20,208 nt of DNA, taken from contig JAISPN010000124.1 in assembly GCA_031274845.1 (NCBI GenBank), forward strand, positions 1 to 20,208, in the 5' to 3' direction. Made by a program: the position numbers and the translations under genes. Numbering within the stretch: position 1 is the first letter of the stretch; the number at the start of each line of letters is the position of its first letter. Under the pieces are notes generated by a model. That model did not search any database and had not been told where the DNA came from. It was given only the letters and a program-made list of their open reading frames with translations. Below, one piece after another: positions 8,288 to 15,132 of the stretch. Source of the stretch: Acidobacteriaceae bacterium (GTDB lineage Bacteria; Acidobacteriota; Vicinamibacteria; Vicinamibacterales; CAVVIG01).

Positions 8288-9715
8288 ATGGGTATCCAAC
8301 AAAAACTCCACACGAAGCTCGTTCAAAAGCTCGTTCTGACGCCGTCGCTGCAGCAGGCCATCAAGCTGCTGCCGATGTCGACGCTGGAGCTCTCGGATCT
8401 TCTGAATCAGGAGATGGTCGAGAACCCGATGCTCGAGGAGGTGCCGACCGAGGAACTCCAGCCGGTGGAAGCCGCCGCGACCTCAGAAAAGCCAGAGCCG
8501 GAACCTCCTGCGACGAAAAACGAAACCTGGGACGATCAGGACTACGAATATTTCTTTGGCGATTACCTGGACGAGGGATATCGCCCGAAGGCGCCGCAGG
8601 AGATCAAGGAACTTCCGCCGATCGAAAACACGCTGTCGACGTCCAGCTCGCTCTCCGATCACCTCATGTGGCAGTTGTCGATGCAGACAGACGATGGGCT
8701 GATGAAGGAGATCGGCGCGGCCATTATCGGCAATCTGGACGACGACGGGTATCTGGTGGCGTCGTTCGATGAACTGGCGGCCATGGGGCCGTGGCCGATC
8801 GAAGAAGTCGAGCGGGCGCTCGTCCTGCTGCAAAGCTTCGATCCGATTGGCGTCGCGGCGCGCGATCTGCAGGAGTGCCTGTTGCTGCAGTTGCGACATG
8901 CCGGGCTCGACGACACGCCGGCCGAGAAGATCGTGACCGAGCATTTGCGCCTGCTGCAGAACCATCAAGTGCCGGAGATCGCCCGTAAGCTGGGACTGAA
9001 GATCGAGGAGCTCAAGGAGCACATCGAGATCATCCGTCACCTCGATCCGAAGCCGGGGAGCCGCTACAACCCGACGCCGTCGCAATACGTCATCCCCGAC
9101 GTGTACATCGCCAAGGTCGACGATCAGTTCGTGGCGCTCCTGAACGAAGACGGGTTGCCGCAGATGCGGATTAGCCCGGTCTATCGCCGGTTGCTCGACA
9201 AGAACACGGAGCAGAGCGACGAGACGCGCGCCTACGTCAAGGACAAGTTCCGCTCGGCGCTCTGGCTGATCAAGTCGGTGGAGCAACGGCAGAAGACGAT
9301 TCACAAGGTCGCGACCAGCATCATCCACTTCCAGCGTGACTTCCTCGAACATGGCATCGAGCATCTGCGTCCGTTGGTCTTGCGCGACGTGGCCAACGAC
9401 ATCGGCATGCACGAGTCGACGGTCAGCCGCGTGGTGACCAACAAGTACATGCACACCCCGCAAGGGGTGTTCGAGATGAAGTATTTTTTCCACAGCGGGA
9501 TTAACAGTTCCTACGGCGAGAGCGTCTCGTCGGTCACGATCAAGCAGCGGATCCGGAAGATCATCGAGAACGAAGATCCGCGTAAACCGCTGAGCGATTC
9601 GAAAATCGTCAGCATTCTTCAGGGCGAAGGGCTCGAACTGGCTCGACGCACCATCGCGAAATATCGTGAGGAACTGAAGATTCCCACCTCAAACCAGAGG
9701 AAAGTTCTCTACTGA
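8288..9715 (+). CDS. rpoN: RNA polymerase sigma-54 factor
   Basis: Alternative sigma factor that recognises -24/-12 promoters and needs AAA+ enhancer-binding activators. The length of 475 residues is typical. Region I is Leu/Gln-rich (LTPSLQQAIKLLPM, about 18-31, then LNQEMVENPMLEE). An acidic region II (about 55-110) follows, then the core-binding domain. The helix-turn-helix lies around VANDIGMHESTVSRVVTNKY. The RpoN box is ARRTIAKYRE at 452-461 (bases 9641-9670), a close match to the canonical ARRTVAKYRE. The 47 bases before it form the largest gap in the plus-strand run, and I see no confident promoter there. It is followed by hpf, as in Proteobacteria. Confidence 0.97.
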   Translation: MGIQQKLHTKLVQKLVLTPSLQQAIKLLPMSTLELSDLLNQEMVENPMLEEVPTEELQPVEAAATSEKPEPEPPATKNETWDDQDYEYFFGDYLDEGYRPKAPQEIKELPPIENTLSTSSSLSDHLMWQLSMQTDDGLMKEIGAAIIGNLDDDGYLVASFDELAAMGPWPIEEVERALVLLQSFDPIGVAARDLQECLLLQLRHAGLDDTPAEKIVTEHLRLLQNHQVPEIARKLGLKIEELKEHIEIIRHLDPKPGSRYNPTPSQYVIPDVYIAKVDDQFVALLNEDGLPQMRISPVYRRLLDKNTEQSDETRAYVKDKFRSALWLIKSVEQRQKTIHKVATSIIHFQRDFLEHGIEHLRPLVLRDVANDIGMHESTVSRVVTNKYMHTPQGVFEMKYFFHSGINSSYGESVSSVTIKQRIRKIIENEDPRKPLSDSKIVSILQGEGLELARRTIAKYREELKIPTSNQRKVLY

Positions 9716-9732
9716 CTCCATCAGGGCGGCCC

Positions 9733-10314
9733 ATGCGACTCGAACTCACTGGACGACACATCGATATCACCCCCGGCATGCGCCGGTTGGTCGACGGCAA
9801 GCTTTCTCGTCTCGATCGTCTGCTTCACGACAGCGCGGTCTCCGCGCAGGTGGTCTTTTCCAACGACAAGATCGGTCATCGCGCCGACGTCACCGTGCAC
9901 GTGCGTGGGGAGAAGTTCCTGCACGGCTTTGGCACCGGCGCGGCATGGCAGGGCGCGCTCAGTCAAGCGTTCGACAAGGTGGCGCAGCAGGCGCTCAAGG
10001 TGAAAGGGAAGTGGCAAGAGCGGAAGAAGCGCGGCTCCACCAAGGAGGAGGAACTGGCCGACGTGCTGCCGGCGAAACCGGCGCGGGCGCAGGCGAAGAG
10101 CAAGGCCAAGGCGCTTCGCGAAGAACGTCCGCATCCACTGACGGTGCTTGAATCCACTCGGCAGGAGGTGCGTCCGATGTCGGTCTCCGACGCGTCGCGC
10201 AAGATTGGCGCGAAGGAACTCGTGCTGGTGTTCCGCAACGCGGAGACCATGGAGCTCTCCGTCCTGTACCGGACGACCAGCGGCGAATTGATGCTGGTGG
10301 AAACGGACGTCTAA
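9733..10314 (+). CDS. hpf: Long-form ribosome hibernation promoting factor
   Basis: Ribosome-associated hibernation factor of the HPF/YfiA (S30AE) family, 193 residues. The N-terminal domain (about 1-100, MRLELTGRHIDITPGMRRLV) is the part that binds the decoding centre. A lysine-rich linker (about 100-135) leads to a C-terminal dimerisation domain (about 138-193) with PMSVSDASRKIGAKELV and VFRNAETMELSVLYR, characteristic of long HPF, which forms 100S ribosome dimers by itself. This differs from the short Hpf found at the same place in E. coli. It starts 17 bases after rpoN, with a weak AGGGCGG ribosome binding site. Being next to rpoN is an old, conserved arrangement. Confidence 0.94.
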   Translation: MRLELTGRHIDITPGMRRLVDGKLSRLDRLLHDSAVSAQVVFSNDKIGHRADVTVHVRGEKFLHGFGTGAAWQGALSQAFDKVAQQALKVKGKWQERKKRGSTKEEELADVLPAKPARAQAKSKAKALREERPHPLTVLESTRQEVRPMSVSDASRKIGAKELVLVFRNAETMELSVLYRTTSGELMLVETDV

Positions 10315-10333
10315 GCCCCACGGCATCCCGGTC

Positions 10334-11338
10334 ATGCCACACCTTCCTCGCGTCACCGTCGGTGACCTGCTGGGCAGCCGCTCGGAGGCGTTCGGCCTGT
10401 CGCTGGAACTGCTTGCCGGCAGCGAGGGGCTCGGCCGTCCGATTACCAGTCCGCATCCGCAGAAGACGGGGCTCTCGCTCATCGGGTTTCACGAGTTCCT
10501 CAAACCGGGACGCGTGCTCATTCTGGGCGAGAGCGAAGTCCGTTTTCTGCATAGCTTGCCGGCCGGAGAGCGCACCGAGCGGCTCCATCTCGCGCTGGCG
10601 TGCGACATCCCGTGTCTCCTCGTCACGGCAGGGTCGGCGCCGCCGCCGGAGCTTCTCGACGAGGCTCGGGCTGCCGGCATCCCGCTCCTTGCGACGCCGG
10701 CCGCGACACCGAGCGCGGTCGCCAAGCTCATGTCGCTGCTCGAAGACACGCTCGCCGAGCGCACGACGTTGCACGCGGCGCTCCTCGATGTGCTCGGTCT
10801 CGGCGTGCTCATCACCGGCGAGAGCGGGATTGGCAAGAGTGAAACCGCGCTCGATCTGATCGCGCGCGGTCATCGGCTTGTCGCGGACGATACGGTGGAA
10901 GTGCGCAAGCAAGCCGAGCGGATTTTGATCGGCACCTGTCCGGAGCTGACGCAGCACCACATGGAACTGCGCGGGCTCGGCATCATCAACGTCAAGGAAC
11001 TGTTCGGGATCGCGTCGACGCGCTCGTCGAAGCGTATCGAGCTTGTCGTGCAGCTCGAACGGTGGGACCCTGCGCGCGAGTACGAACGCCTTGGCCTGGA
11101 CGATGCGTTTTATGAGATCCTCGGACTGAAGGTGCCTCTTCTTGGTTTGCCGGTGACGCCCGGCCGCAACATCGCCATTCTCGTCGAGGTCGCGGCGAGG
11201 AATCAGTTCCTGCGGACCCGAGGGCACAACAGCGCCCGTCTGCTTGCCGCGAAACTCGAAGAGCGGCTCCTGCACGATGCGTCACTCACTGACGAGGATG
11301 CGACGGAGTTTGGCACCGACAAGGGAGGGGACACGTGA
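10334..11338 (+). CDS. hprK: HPr kinase/phosphorylase
   Basis: Bifunctional enzyme that phosphorylates HPr on a serine and reverses this by phosphorolysis, coupling metabolic state to PTS phosphorylation. It has 334 residues, slightly longer than the usual 310-320. The N-terminal domain (about 1-135) has PHPQKTGLSLIGFHEFL, typical of the family. The catalytic domain has His147, the P-loop GESGIGKS (162-169), VADD (183-186) and the signature MELRGLGIINVKELFG (210-225), all intact. The C-terminal PGRNIAILVEVAARN matches the usual helix region. The target serine is present in the HPr encoded at 12660-12926. The stop overlaps the rapZ GTG start. It occupies the slot where ptsN lies in enterobacteria. 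Confidence 0.96.
   Translation: MPHLPRVTVGDLLGSRSEAFGLSLELLAGSEGLGRPITSPHPQKTGLSLIGFHEFLKPGRVLILGESEVRFLHSLPAGERTERLHLALACDIPCLLVTAGSAPPPELLDEARAAGIPLLATPAATPSAVAKLMSLLEDTLAERTTLHAALLDVLGLGVLITGESGIGKSETALDLIARGHRLVADDTVEVRKQAERILIGTCPELTQHHMELRGLGIINVKELFGIASTRSSKRIELVVQLERWDPAREYERLGLDDAFYEILGLKVPLLGLPVTPGRNIAILVEVAARNQFLRTRGHNSARLLAAKLEERLLHDASLTDEDATEFGTDKGGDT
11323..11330 (+). promoter_or_regulatory. Ribosome binding site supporting the rapZ GTG start
   Basis: GGGAGGGG lies inside the 3' end of hprK, 4 bases before the GTG at 11335. It is a strong purine-rich Shine-Dalgarno sequence and supports the overlapping GTG start rather than a later ATG inside rapZ. Confidence 0.6.
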
Positions 11339-12255
11339 GCCCGACACGGAAGACGCTGTCGATGTCGCCGGCGCCTTCTGGCGCGCGCGCGCATCCGTTC
11401 ATCATCCTCACGGGGCTGTCGGGGGCCGGGAAGTCGCAGGCGATCCACGCGCTCGAGGATCTCGGGTACTTCTGCGTCGATAATCTGCCGACCACGCTCA
11501 TTCCGACGCTGGCGAAGCTTGCGCTTCGCGCGGAAGATATCGAGAAGGTGGCGCTCGTCATCGATATCCGCGAGCGGAATCTGTTGCGGTCGTTTCCGCG
11601 CGTGTTTCGCAGCTTGAAGAAGATGCGCGGTTTAAATCCGATGCTGATTTTTCTCGAAGCGAGCCACGCGACCTTGGTCCGCCGCTTCAGCGAAACGCGG
11701 CGTCCCCATCCGCTGGCGCCGGCGCGGTCACCGAGCGAAGGGATTCGCGAGGAGCGGACGCGCCTTGCGGCGGTCCGCGAGCTGGCCGACGAGATCGTCG
11801 ATACCTCGGACATGACGGTGCACGAGCTCCGGCATTTCTTCATGGGGCTGTCGCGCGATCGACGTCATGCGACGCTGGTGGTGACGCTGCTCAGCTTCGG
11901 CTACAAACATGGCGTGCCAGTCGATGCGGATCTCATGTTCGATGCCCGCTGTTTGCCCAACCCGCACTTCGTGCCAACCCTTCGCAAGCGCACCGGACGC
12001 GATCGCGCCGTCATTACCTTCATGACGCGCGACGACTCGACGCGCGAGTTCATCGATCGCCTCGAAGCGTATTTGACATACGTGCTGCCGTGCTATGTGG
12101 ACGAGGGGAAGAGTTATCTCACCGTCGCGATTGGTTGCACGGGCGGCCGTCATCGGTCGGTGATGATTACCGAGCATCTTGGACGAAAACTCGCGTCGGT
12201 GGCTGGCGCGAAGGTGCGCGTGCGGCACCGTGATATCCGGCAGGCGACCTCATGA
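11335..12255 (+). CDS. rapZ: RapZ/YvcJ family nucleotide-binding protein
   Basis: P-loop protein of the RapZ family (formerly YhbJ/YvcJ), 306 residues. Walker A is GLSGAGKS (27-34), followed by the family hallmark GYFCVDNLP (44-52). The C-terminal domain has GKSYLTVAIGCTGGRHRSV, the most conserved stretch of the family. In E. coli RapZ is an RNA-binding adaptor that directs RNase E to the sRNA GlmZ and so controls amino-sugar synthesis; in Bacillus YvcJ binds nucleotides with a role in competence. Its job here is unknown. The N-terminal 20 residues are an extra low-complexity extension. The GTG start overlaps the hprK stop, and the stop overlaps the EIIA start (ATGA at 12252-12255). Confidence 0.95.
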   Translation: MSPTRKTLSMSPAPSGARAHPFIILTGLSGAGKSQAIHALEDLGYFCVDNLPTTLIPTLAKLALRAEDIEKVALVIDIRERNLLRSFPRVFRSLKKMRGLNPMLIFLEASHATLVRRFSETRRPHPLAPARSPSEGIREERTRLAAVRELADEIVDTSDMTVHELRHFFMGLSRDRRHATLVVTLLSFGYKHGVPVDADLMFDARCLPNPHFVPTLRKRTGRDRAVITFMTRDDSTREFIDRLEAYLTYVLPCYVDEGKSYLTVAIGCTGGRHRSVMITEHLGRKLASVAGAKVRVRHRDIRQATS

Positions 12256-12659
12256 TCGGCGTTATTGTCGTGACGCACGGTCAACTGGCGACGGAGCTCT
12301 TGAACGCCGCGGAGATGATCGTGGGCGATCTGCCGCAGTTCGCGGCGGTGTCGATCGGGTGGCACGAGGATGTCAACGATGCGCGTGAGGATATTGCGAA
12401 CGCCGTTGAGCAGGTGCGCGGCGAGGACGGAGTGCTGCTGCTGACGGACATGTTCGGCGGGACGCCGTCGAATCTCGGCATGACGTTTCTTGAGACGAAC
12501 CGGCTCGAAGTCATCACCGGCGTGAATCTGCCGATGCTGATCAAGTTGGCCTCGCTCAAGGAATCAAACGATCTGCTGGCCGTGGCGCGTGAGATGCGCG
12601 ACCATGGCCGTGGCGCGATTTGGGTGGCGTCGGATCTGCTGCGCGGCGAGAAGACGTAA
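12252..12659 (+). CDS. PTS system mannose/fructose-type EIIA component
   Basis: Stand-alone EIIA domain of the mannose (Man) family, 135 residues. The predicted phosphoacceptor is His9 in VVTHG, and LLTDMFGGTPSN (about 63-74) is the second diagnostic motif. In sugar-transporting systems this domain passes phosphate from HPr to EIIB. No EIIB, EIIC or EIID is encoded in the window, so it may end the phosphorelay as a regulatory phosphoprotein, similar to the ptsM-type EIIA next to hprK in Alphaproteobacteria. It overlaps rapZ by 4 bases and abuts ptsH with no gap, so translation is very probably coupled. The regulatory role is inference. Confidence 0.94.
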   Translation: MIGVIVVTHGQLATELLNAAEMIVGDLPQFAAVSIGWHEDVNDAREDIANAVEQVRGEDGVLLLTDMFGGTPSNLGMTFLETNRLEVITGVNLPMLIKLASLKESNDLLAVAREMRDHGRGAIWVASDLLRGEKT

Positions 12660-12926
12660 ATGATCGTGCGCACCGTCCTCGTCGTGAATCGTCTGGGTCT
12701 GCACGCGCGGGCGGCGGCGAAGTTCGTGCATTTGGCCAGCCAGTTCAGCGCGCGCGTCAAAGTCGAACGGCAGGGGCGTGCCATGGACGGCAAGAGCATC
12801 ATGGGGCTGCTGCTGCTGGCGGCGGCGCAAGGCACGATGCTCACGATCAGCGGCGACGGCGTCGACGAGCAACAGGCGATCGACGCGCTCATCGCGCTCA
12901 TCGAGCAAGGGTTCGGCGAGGCATGA
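12660..12926 (+). CDS. ptsH: Phosphocarrier protein HPr
   Basis: Small phosphocarrier of the PTS, 88 residues. The active histidine is His15 in NRLGLHARAA (10-19). The regulatory serine is Ser46 in GKSIMG (44-49), the site used by HPr kinase; both fall at the same numbers as in Bacillus HPr. EI phosphorylates His15 and HprK phosphorylates Ser46, which usually lowers His15 phosphotransfer. The ATG directly follows the EIIA stop codon, and the stop overlaps the ptsI ATG (12923-12926). With hprK, EIIA and ptsI this gives a complete cytoplasmic phosphorelay in four nearby genes. Confidence 0.97.
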   Translation: MIVRTVLVVNRLGLHARAAAKFVHLASQFSARVKVERQGRAMDGKSIMGLLLLAAAQGTMLTISGDGVDEQQAIDALIALIEQGFGEA

Positions 12927-14686
12927 AGCGCTTCTCTGGCATCGGCGTGTCGCCGGGCGTGGTCTGCGGCCGCGCGGTGATTCTGATGCAGCGCGCGCAG
13001 GTGCTGCGGTACCGCATTCTTCCGTCCCGAATCGATCACGAGCTGGGACGGCTCGAGCAGAGCCGCCAGCGCTCGCGGCAGCAACTCCACGACATCCGCG
13101 CCAGCGTTGCCGAGCGGCGCGGACCAGATCTCGCCGCCATCTTCGACGCCCAACTGCTGATGCTCGACGACCCGATGCTCGTCCCGCGCGCCGCGGCACT
13201 CGTCTCTGACACGCTCGTCAACGCCGAGTGGGCGGTCCAGCAGGTGTTCGAGGACGTCAGCGCGGTGTTCGACGAGATTGCCGATCCGTATCTGCGCGAA
13301 CGCAAAGGGGATGTCGCCGATCTGGTCGGCCGTCTCAAGATGAACCTGCGCGAGGGGGTGGTAAGCCCGCGCGATCTGCTGCAACAACTCGACGAGGCGT
13401 CGGTGTTGATTGCCGACGATCTCACGCCGTCGCTGGCGGCGCAGGTCGACTGGACGAAAGTCCGTGGCTTTGCGACCGACGCTGGCAGCCGCACCTATCA
13501 CACGGCGATCCTTGCGCGCTCGCTCGAAGTGCCCGCCGTAGTGGGGCTCCATGTGGCGAGCGAGGAAATCCAGCCCGGCGAACTGGTCGTCATCGACGGG
13601 ACCAACGCGGCCGTCATCGTCGATCCGGACGAAGAGACGCTGGACCGCGTGATCCGCGAGGCGCACGATCGACGTCCGGCGGCGGTCTGGACGGAGGCGG
13701 CGCGGCGTCCGGCGAGGCTGGCGGATGGCACGGCGATTCGTCTCGATGCGAACATCGAGTTTCCGGAGGATCTGGCGGCGGCGCGTTACGCCGGCGCGGA
13801 GGGGGTGGGGCTCTACCGCTCGGAGTTCCTGCTGACCGGCGGTCACGAAATTCCTGACGAGGACGAGCAATACGCGATCTACCGCCAAATGGTCGAAGGG
13901 ATGGCGCCGGGGCTGGTGACGATTCGCACGTTCGACGTCGACGAGGATCAGTTGGCGCTGCGCTCGGCCGATCCCGCGCTCGGTGGAAGCTGGATTGCCG
14001 ACGAGGAGCGGGGGAGCCGTCAGGGGCGCCGCGGGTTACGTCTGGCGCTGGCGCAGCCGGACCTGTTCCGGACGCAACTGCGCGCCCTGTTTCGGGCGTC
14101 GTGTCATGGACAGTTGCGGATCATGTTTCCATTCGTCACAAGCGTGGAGCAGATCCGTCAGGCGCGCGCCGTGGTGCGGGATGTGATCGCGACGCTCGAA
14201 CGTGAAGGCGTACCTGTGCCGGCGGTGCCGATCGGCGTCATGATCGAGATTCCCGCGGCGGCATACACGGCGGACCTTCTGGCGCGGGAGGTCGATTTCT
14301 TCACGATCGGGACCAACGACCTGATTCAGTACTGTCTGGCCGTGGATCGCGCGGACGAGCGGGTGTCGATGCTCTACGAGCCGCTGCACCCGGCGATTCT
14401 GCGCGTCGTGCTGATGGTGCGCCGCGCGGCGGGACGTCAGCGGATTCCCGTGTCGCTTTGCGGCGAGATGGCGTCGGACCCGGCGATTCTGCCTCTGCTC
14501 GTCGGTCTTGGGCTGACCGAGTTCAGCATGACGCCAGGCGCGATCGGTGTGGCGACGCAGGTGTTGTCGGAGCGACGTCTTGACGATCTGCGCGCGCTGG
14601 CGCGCCGCGTGTTGACATTGACGACGGTTGAGGACATCGAGCAGGAACTGGTGGCGGGGCTTGGACGATACAGCGTCAAATTGTGA
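12923..14686 (+). CDS. ptsI: Phosphoenolpyruvate-protein phosphotransferase (PTS enzyme I)
   Basis: Autophosphorylates with phosphoenolpyruvate and passes phosphate to HPr. It has 587 residues (E. coli 575). The protein begins at once with the HPr-binding and phosphohistidine module (GIGVSPGVVCGRAVIL), with no GAF domain, so it is a PtsI rather than a PtsP/EI-Ntr. The phosphohistidine is His193 in GSRTYHTAI. Expected active-site residues are Arg299 (GLYRSEFL), Arg345 (TIRTFD) and Cys513 (SLCGEMASDP). The segment after TIRTFD, VDEDQLALRSADPALGGSW to GRRGLR, replaces the common GGDK-containing loop and is about nine residues longer than in E. coli. The start is the ATG at 12923 overlapping the ptsH stop; the upstream open frame lies within EIIA and ptsH. 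Confidence 0.95.
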   Translation: MKRFSGIGVSPGVVCGRAVILMQRAQVLRYRILPSRIDHELGRLEQSRQRSRQQLHDIRASVAERRGPDLAAIFDAQLLMLDDPMLVPRAAALVSDTLVNAEWAVQQVFEDVSAVFDEIADPYLRERKGDVADLVGRLKMNLREGVVSPRDLLQQLDEASVLIADDLTPSLAAQVDWTKVRGFATDAGSRTYHTAILARSLEVPAVVGLHVASEEIQPGELVVIDGTNAAVIVDPDEETLDRVIREAHDRRPAAVWTEAARRPARLADGTAIRLDANIEFPEDLAAARYAGAEGVGLYRSEFLLTGGHEIPDEDEQYAIYRQMVEGMAPGLVTIRTFDVDEDQLALRSADPALGGSWIADEERGSRQGRRGLRLALAQPDLFRTQLRALFRASCHGQLRIMFPFVTSVEQIRQARAVVRDVIATLEREGVPVPAVPIGVMIEIPAAAYTADLLAREVDFFTIGTNDLIQYCLAVDRADERVSMLYEPLHPAILRVVLMVRRAAGRQRIPVSLCGEMASDPAILPLLVGLGLTEFSMTPGAIGVATQVLSERRLDDLRALARRVLTLTTVEDIEQELVAGLGRYSVKL

Positions 14687-14688
14687 TC

Positions 14689-14693
14689 GAGGG
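14689..14693 (+). promoter_or_regulatory. Ribosome binding site for the cupin gene
   Basis: GAGGG sits 9 bases before the ATG at 14703, in the 16-base gap after ptsI. It decides for this start over the open frame that begins inside ptsI at 14628. Confidence 0.5.
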
Positions 14694-14702
14694 TGCTTTC
14701 TG

Positions 14703-15062
14703 ATGTCGAACGAAGTGACGAGAGTCGAGAAACCGTGGGGCTATGAACTGCACTGGGCGAAGACCGAGCGCTATGTGGGGAAGCTCATTCATGTGAATGC
14801 GGGCCACGCGCTGAGCCTGCAGTATCACAACCTCAAGGACGAGACGATTTATCTCCATTCCGGCAAACTGCTCTTTGAGATTCAAGAGGCGGGGGAGCTG
14901 CGCAAACGGGAGATGCTGCCGGGCGAGCGGATGCACATCACGCCCAAAACGATTCATCGCATGACGGCCATCGAGGACAGCGACATCTTCGAAGTGTCGA
15001 CGCCGGAACTGCACGATGTGGTGAGGCTCGAAGATCGCTACGGGCGGGAAGACAAGAAGTAA
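14703..15062 (+). CDS. Small cupin protein, mannose-6-phosphate isomerase / GDP-mannose pyrophosphorylase C-terminal-like
   Basis: A 119-residue single-domain cupin. RVEKPWGYELHWA (7-19) and the core YHNLKDETIYLHSG (41-54) match the type II phosphomannose isomerase domain found at the C-terminus of bifunctional ManC/AlgA proteins. Likely metal ligands are His42 and Glu47 in the first cupin motif and His85 in PKTIHRM. Stand-alone cupins of this type are often annotated as mannose-6-phosphate isomerase, but activity cannot be read from sequence. It is the last gene of the plus-strand run, 16 bases after ptsI, so co-expression with the phosphorelay is likely. It could act on a hexose phosphate or bind a sugar nucleotide as a sensor; both are inference. 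Confidence 0.82.
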   Translation: MSNEVTRVEKPWGYELHWAKTERYVGKLIHVNAGHALSLQYHNLKDETIYLHSGKLLFEIQEAGELRKREMLPGERMHITPKTIHRMTAIEDSDIFEVSTPELHDVVRLEDRYGREDKK

Positions 15063-15075
15063 GCGCGCGACGCGC

Positions 15076-15122
15076 CCTCACGGATGAGACGGCACGAAGG
15101 CCGTGGCGTCTCGTCCGTGAGG
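15076..15122. terminator. Long inverted repeat between convergent operons, probable bidirectional terminator
   Basis: The left arm starts CCTCACGGATGAGAC and the right arm ends GTCTCGTCCGTGAGG. They pair over 16 base pairs with one G-U, then one G-G mismatch, then 4 more pairs closing a 5-base loop (AAGGC). It sits between the cupin stop (15062) and the ssb stop (15133), where two operons converge. There is no clear U-tract on either side, so it is either a non-canonical intrinsic terminator or an mRNA 3'-end stabiliser. The pairing is read directly; the function is inferred from position. Confidence 0.75.
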
Positions 15123-15132
15123 CACACCTCAC
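15117..15132. repeat. Second, alternative hairpin sharing an arm with the terminator
   Basis: GTGAGG, a 4-base loop CACA and CCTCAC form a perfect 6-bp hairpin directly after the ssb stop codon (reading the minus strand). Its GTGAGG arm is also the outer right arm of the larger hairpin at 15076-15122, so the two full structures exclude each other. Confidence 0.5.

Noticed and set aside
9995..11275. A 426-codon minus-strand open frame opposite hpf and hprK
   Set aside because: Antisense to two clear genes, with Arg/Glu/His-rich composition and no motif.
12620..12922. N-terminal extension of ptsI upstream to 12620
   Set aside because: The extension overlaps EIIA and all of ptsH in another frame and does not resemble a GAF or other EI domain. 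The ATG at 12923 gives the normal EI N-terminus.
12281..13888. A 535-codon minus-strand open frame opposite EIIA, ptsH and ptsI
   Set aside because: It lies opposite three genes with intact motifs, and its translation is low-complexity Arg/Ser/His-rich sequence without family resemblance.
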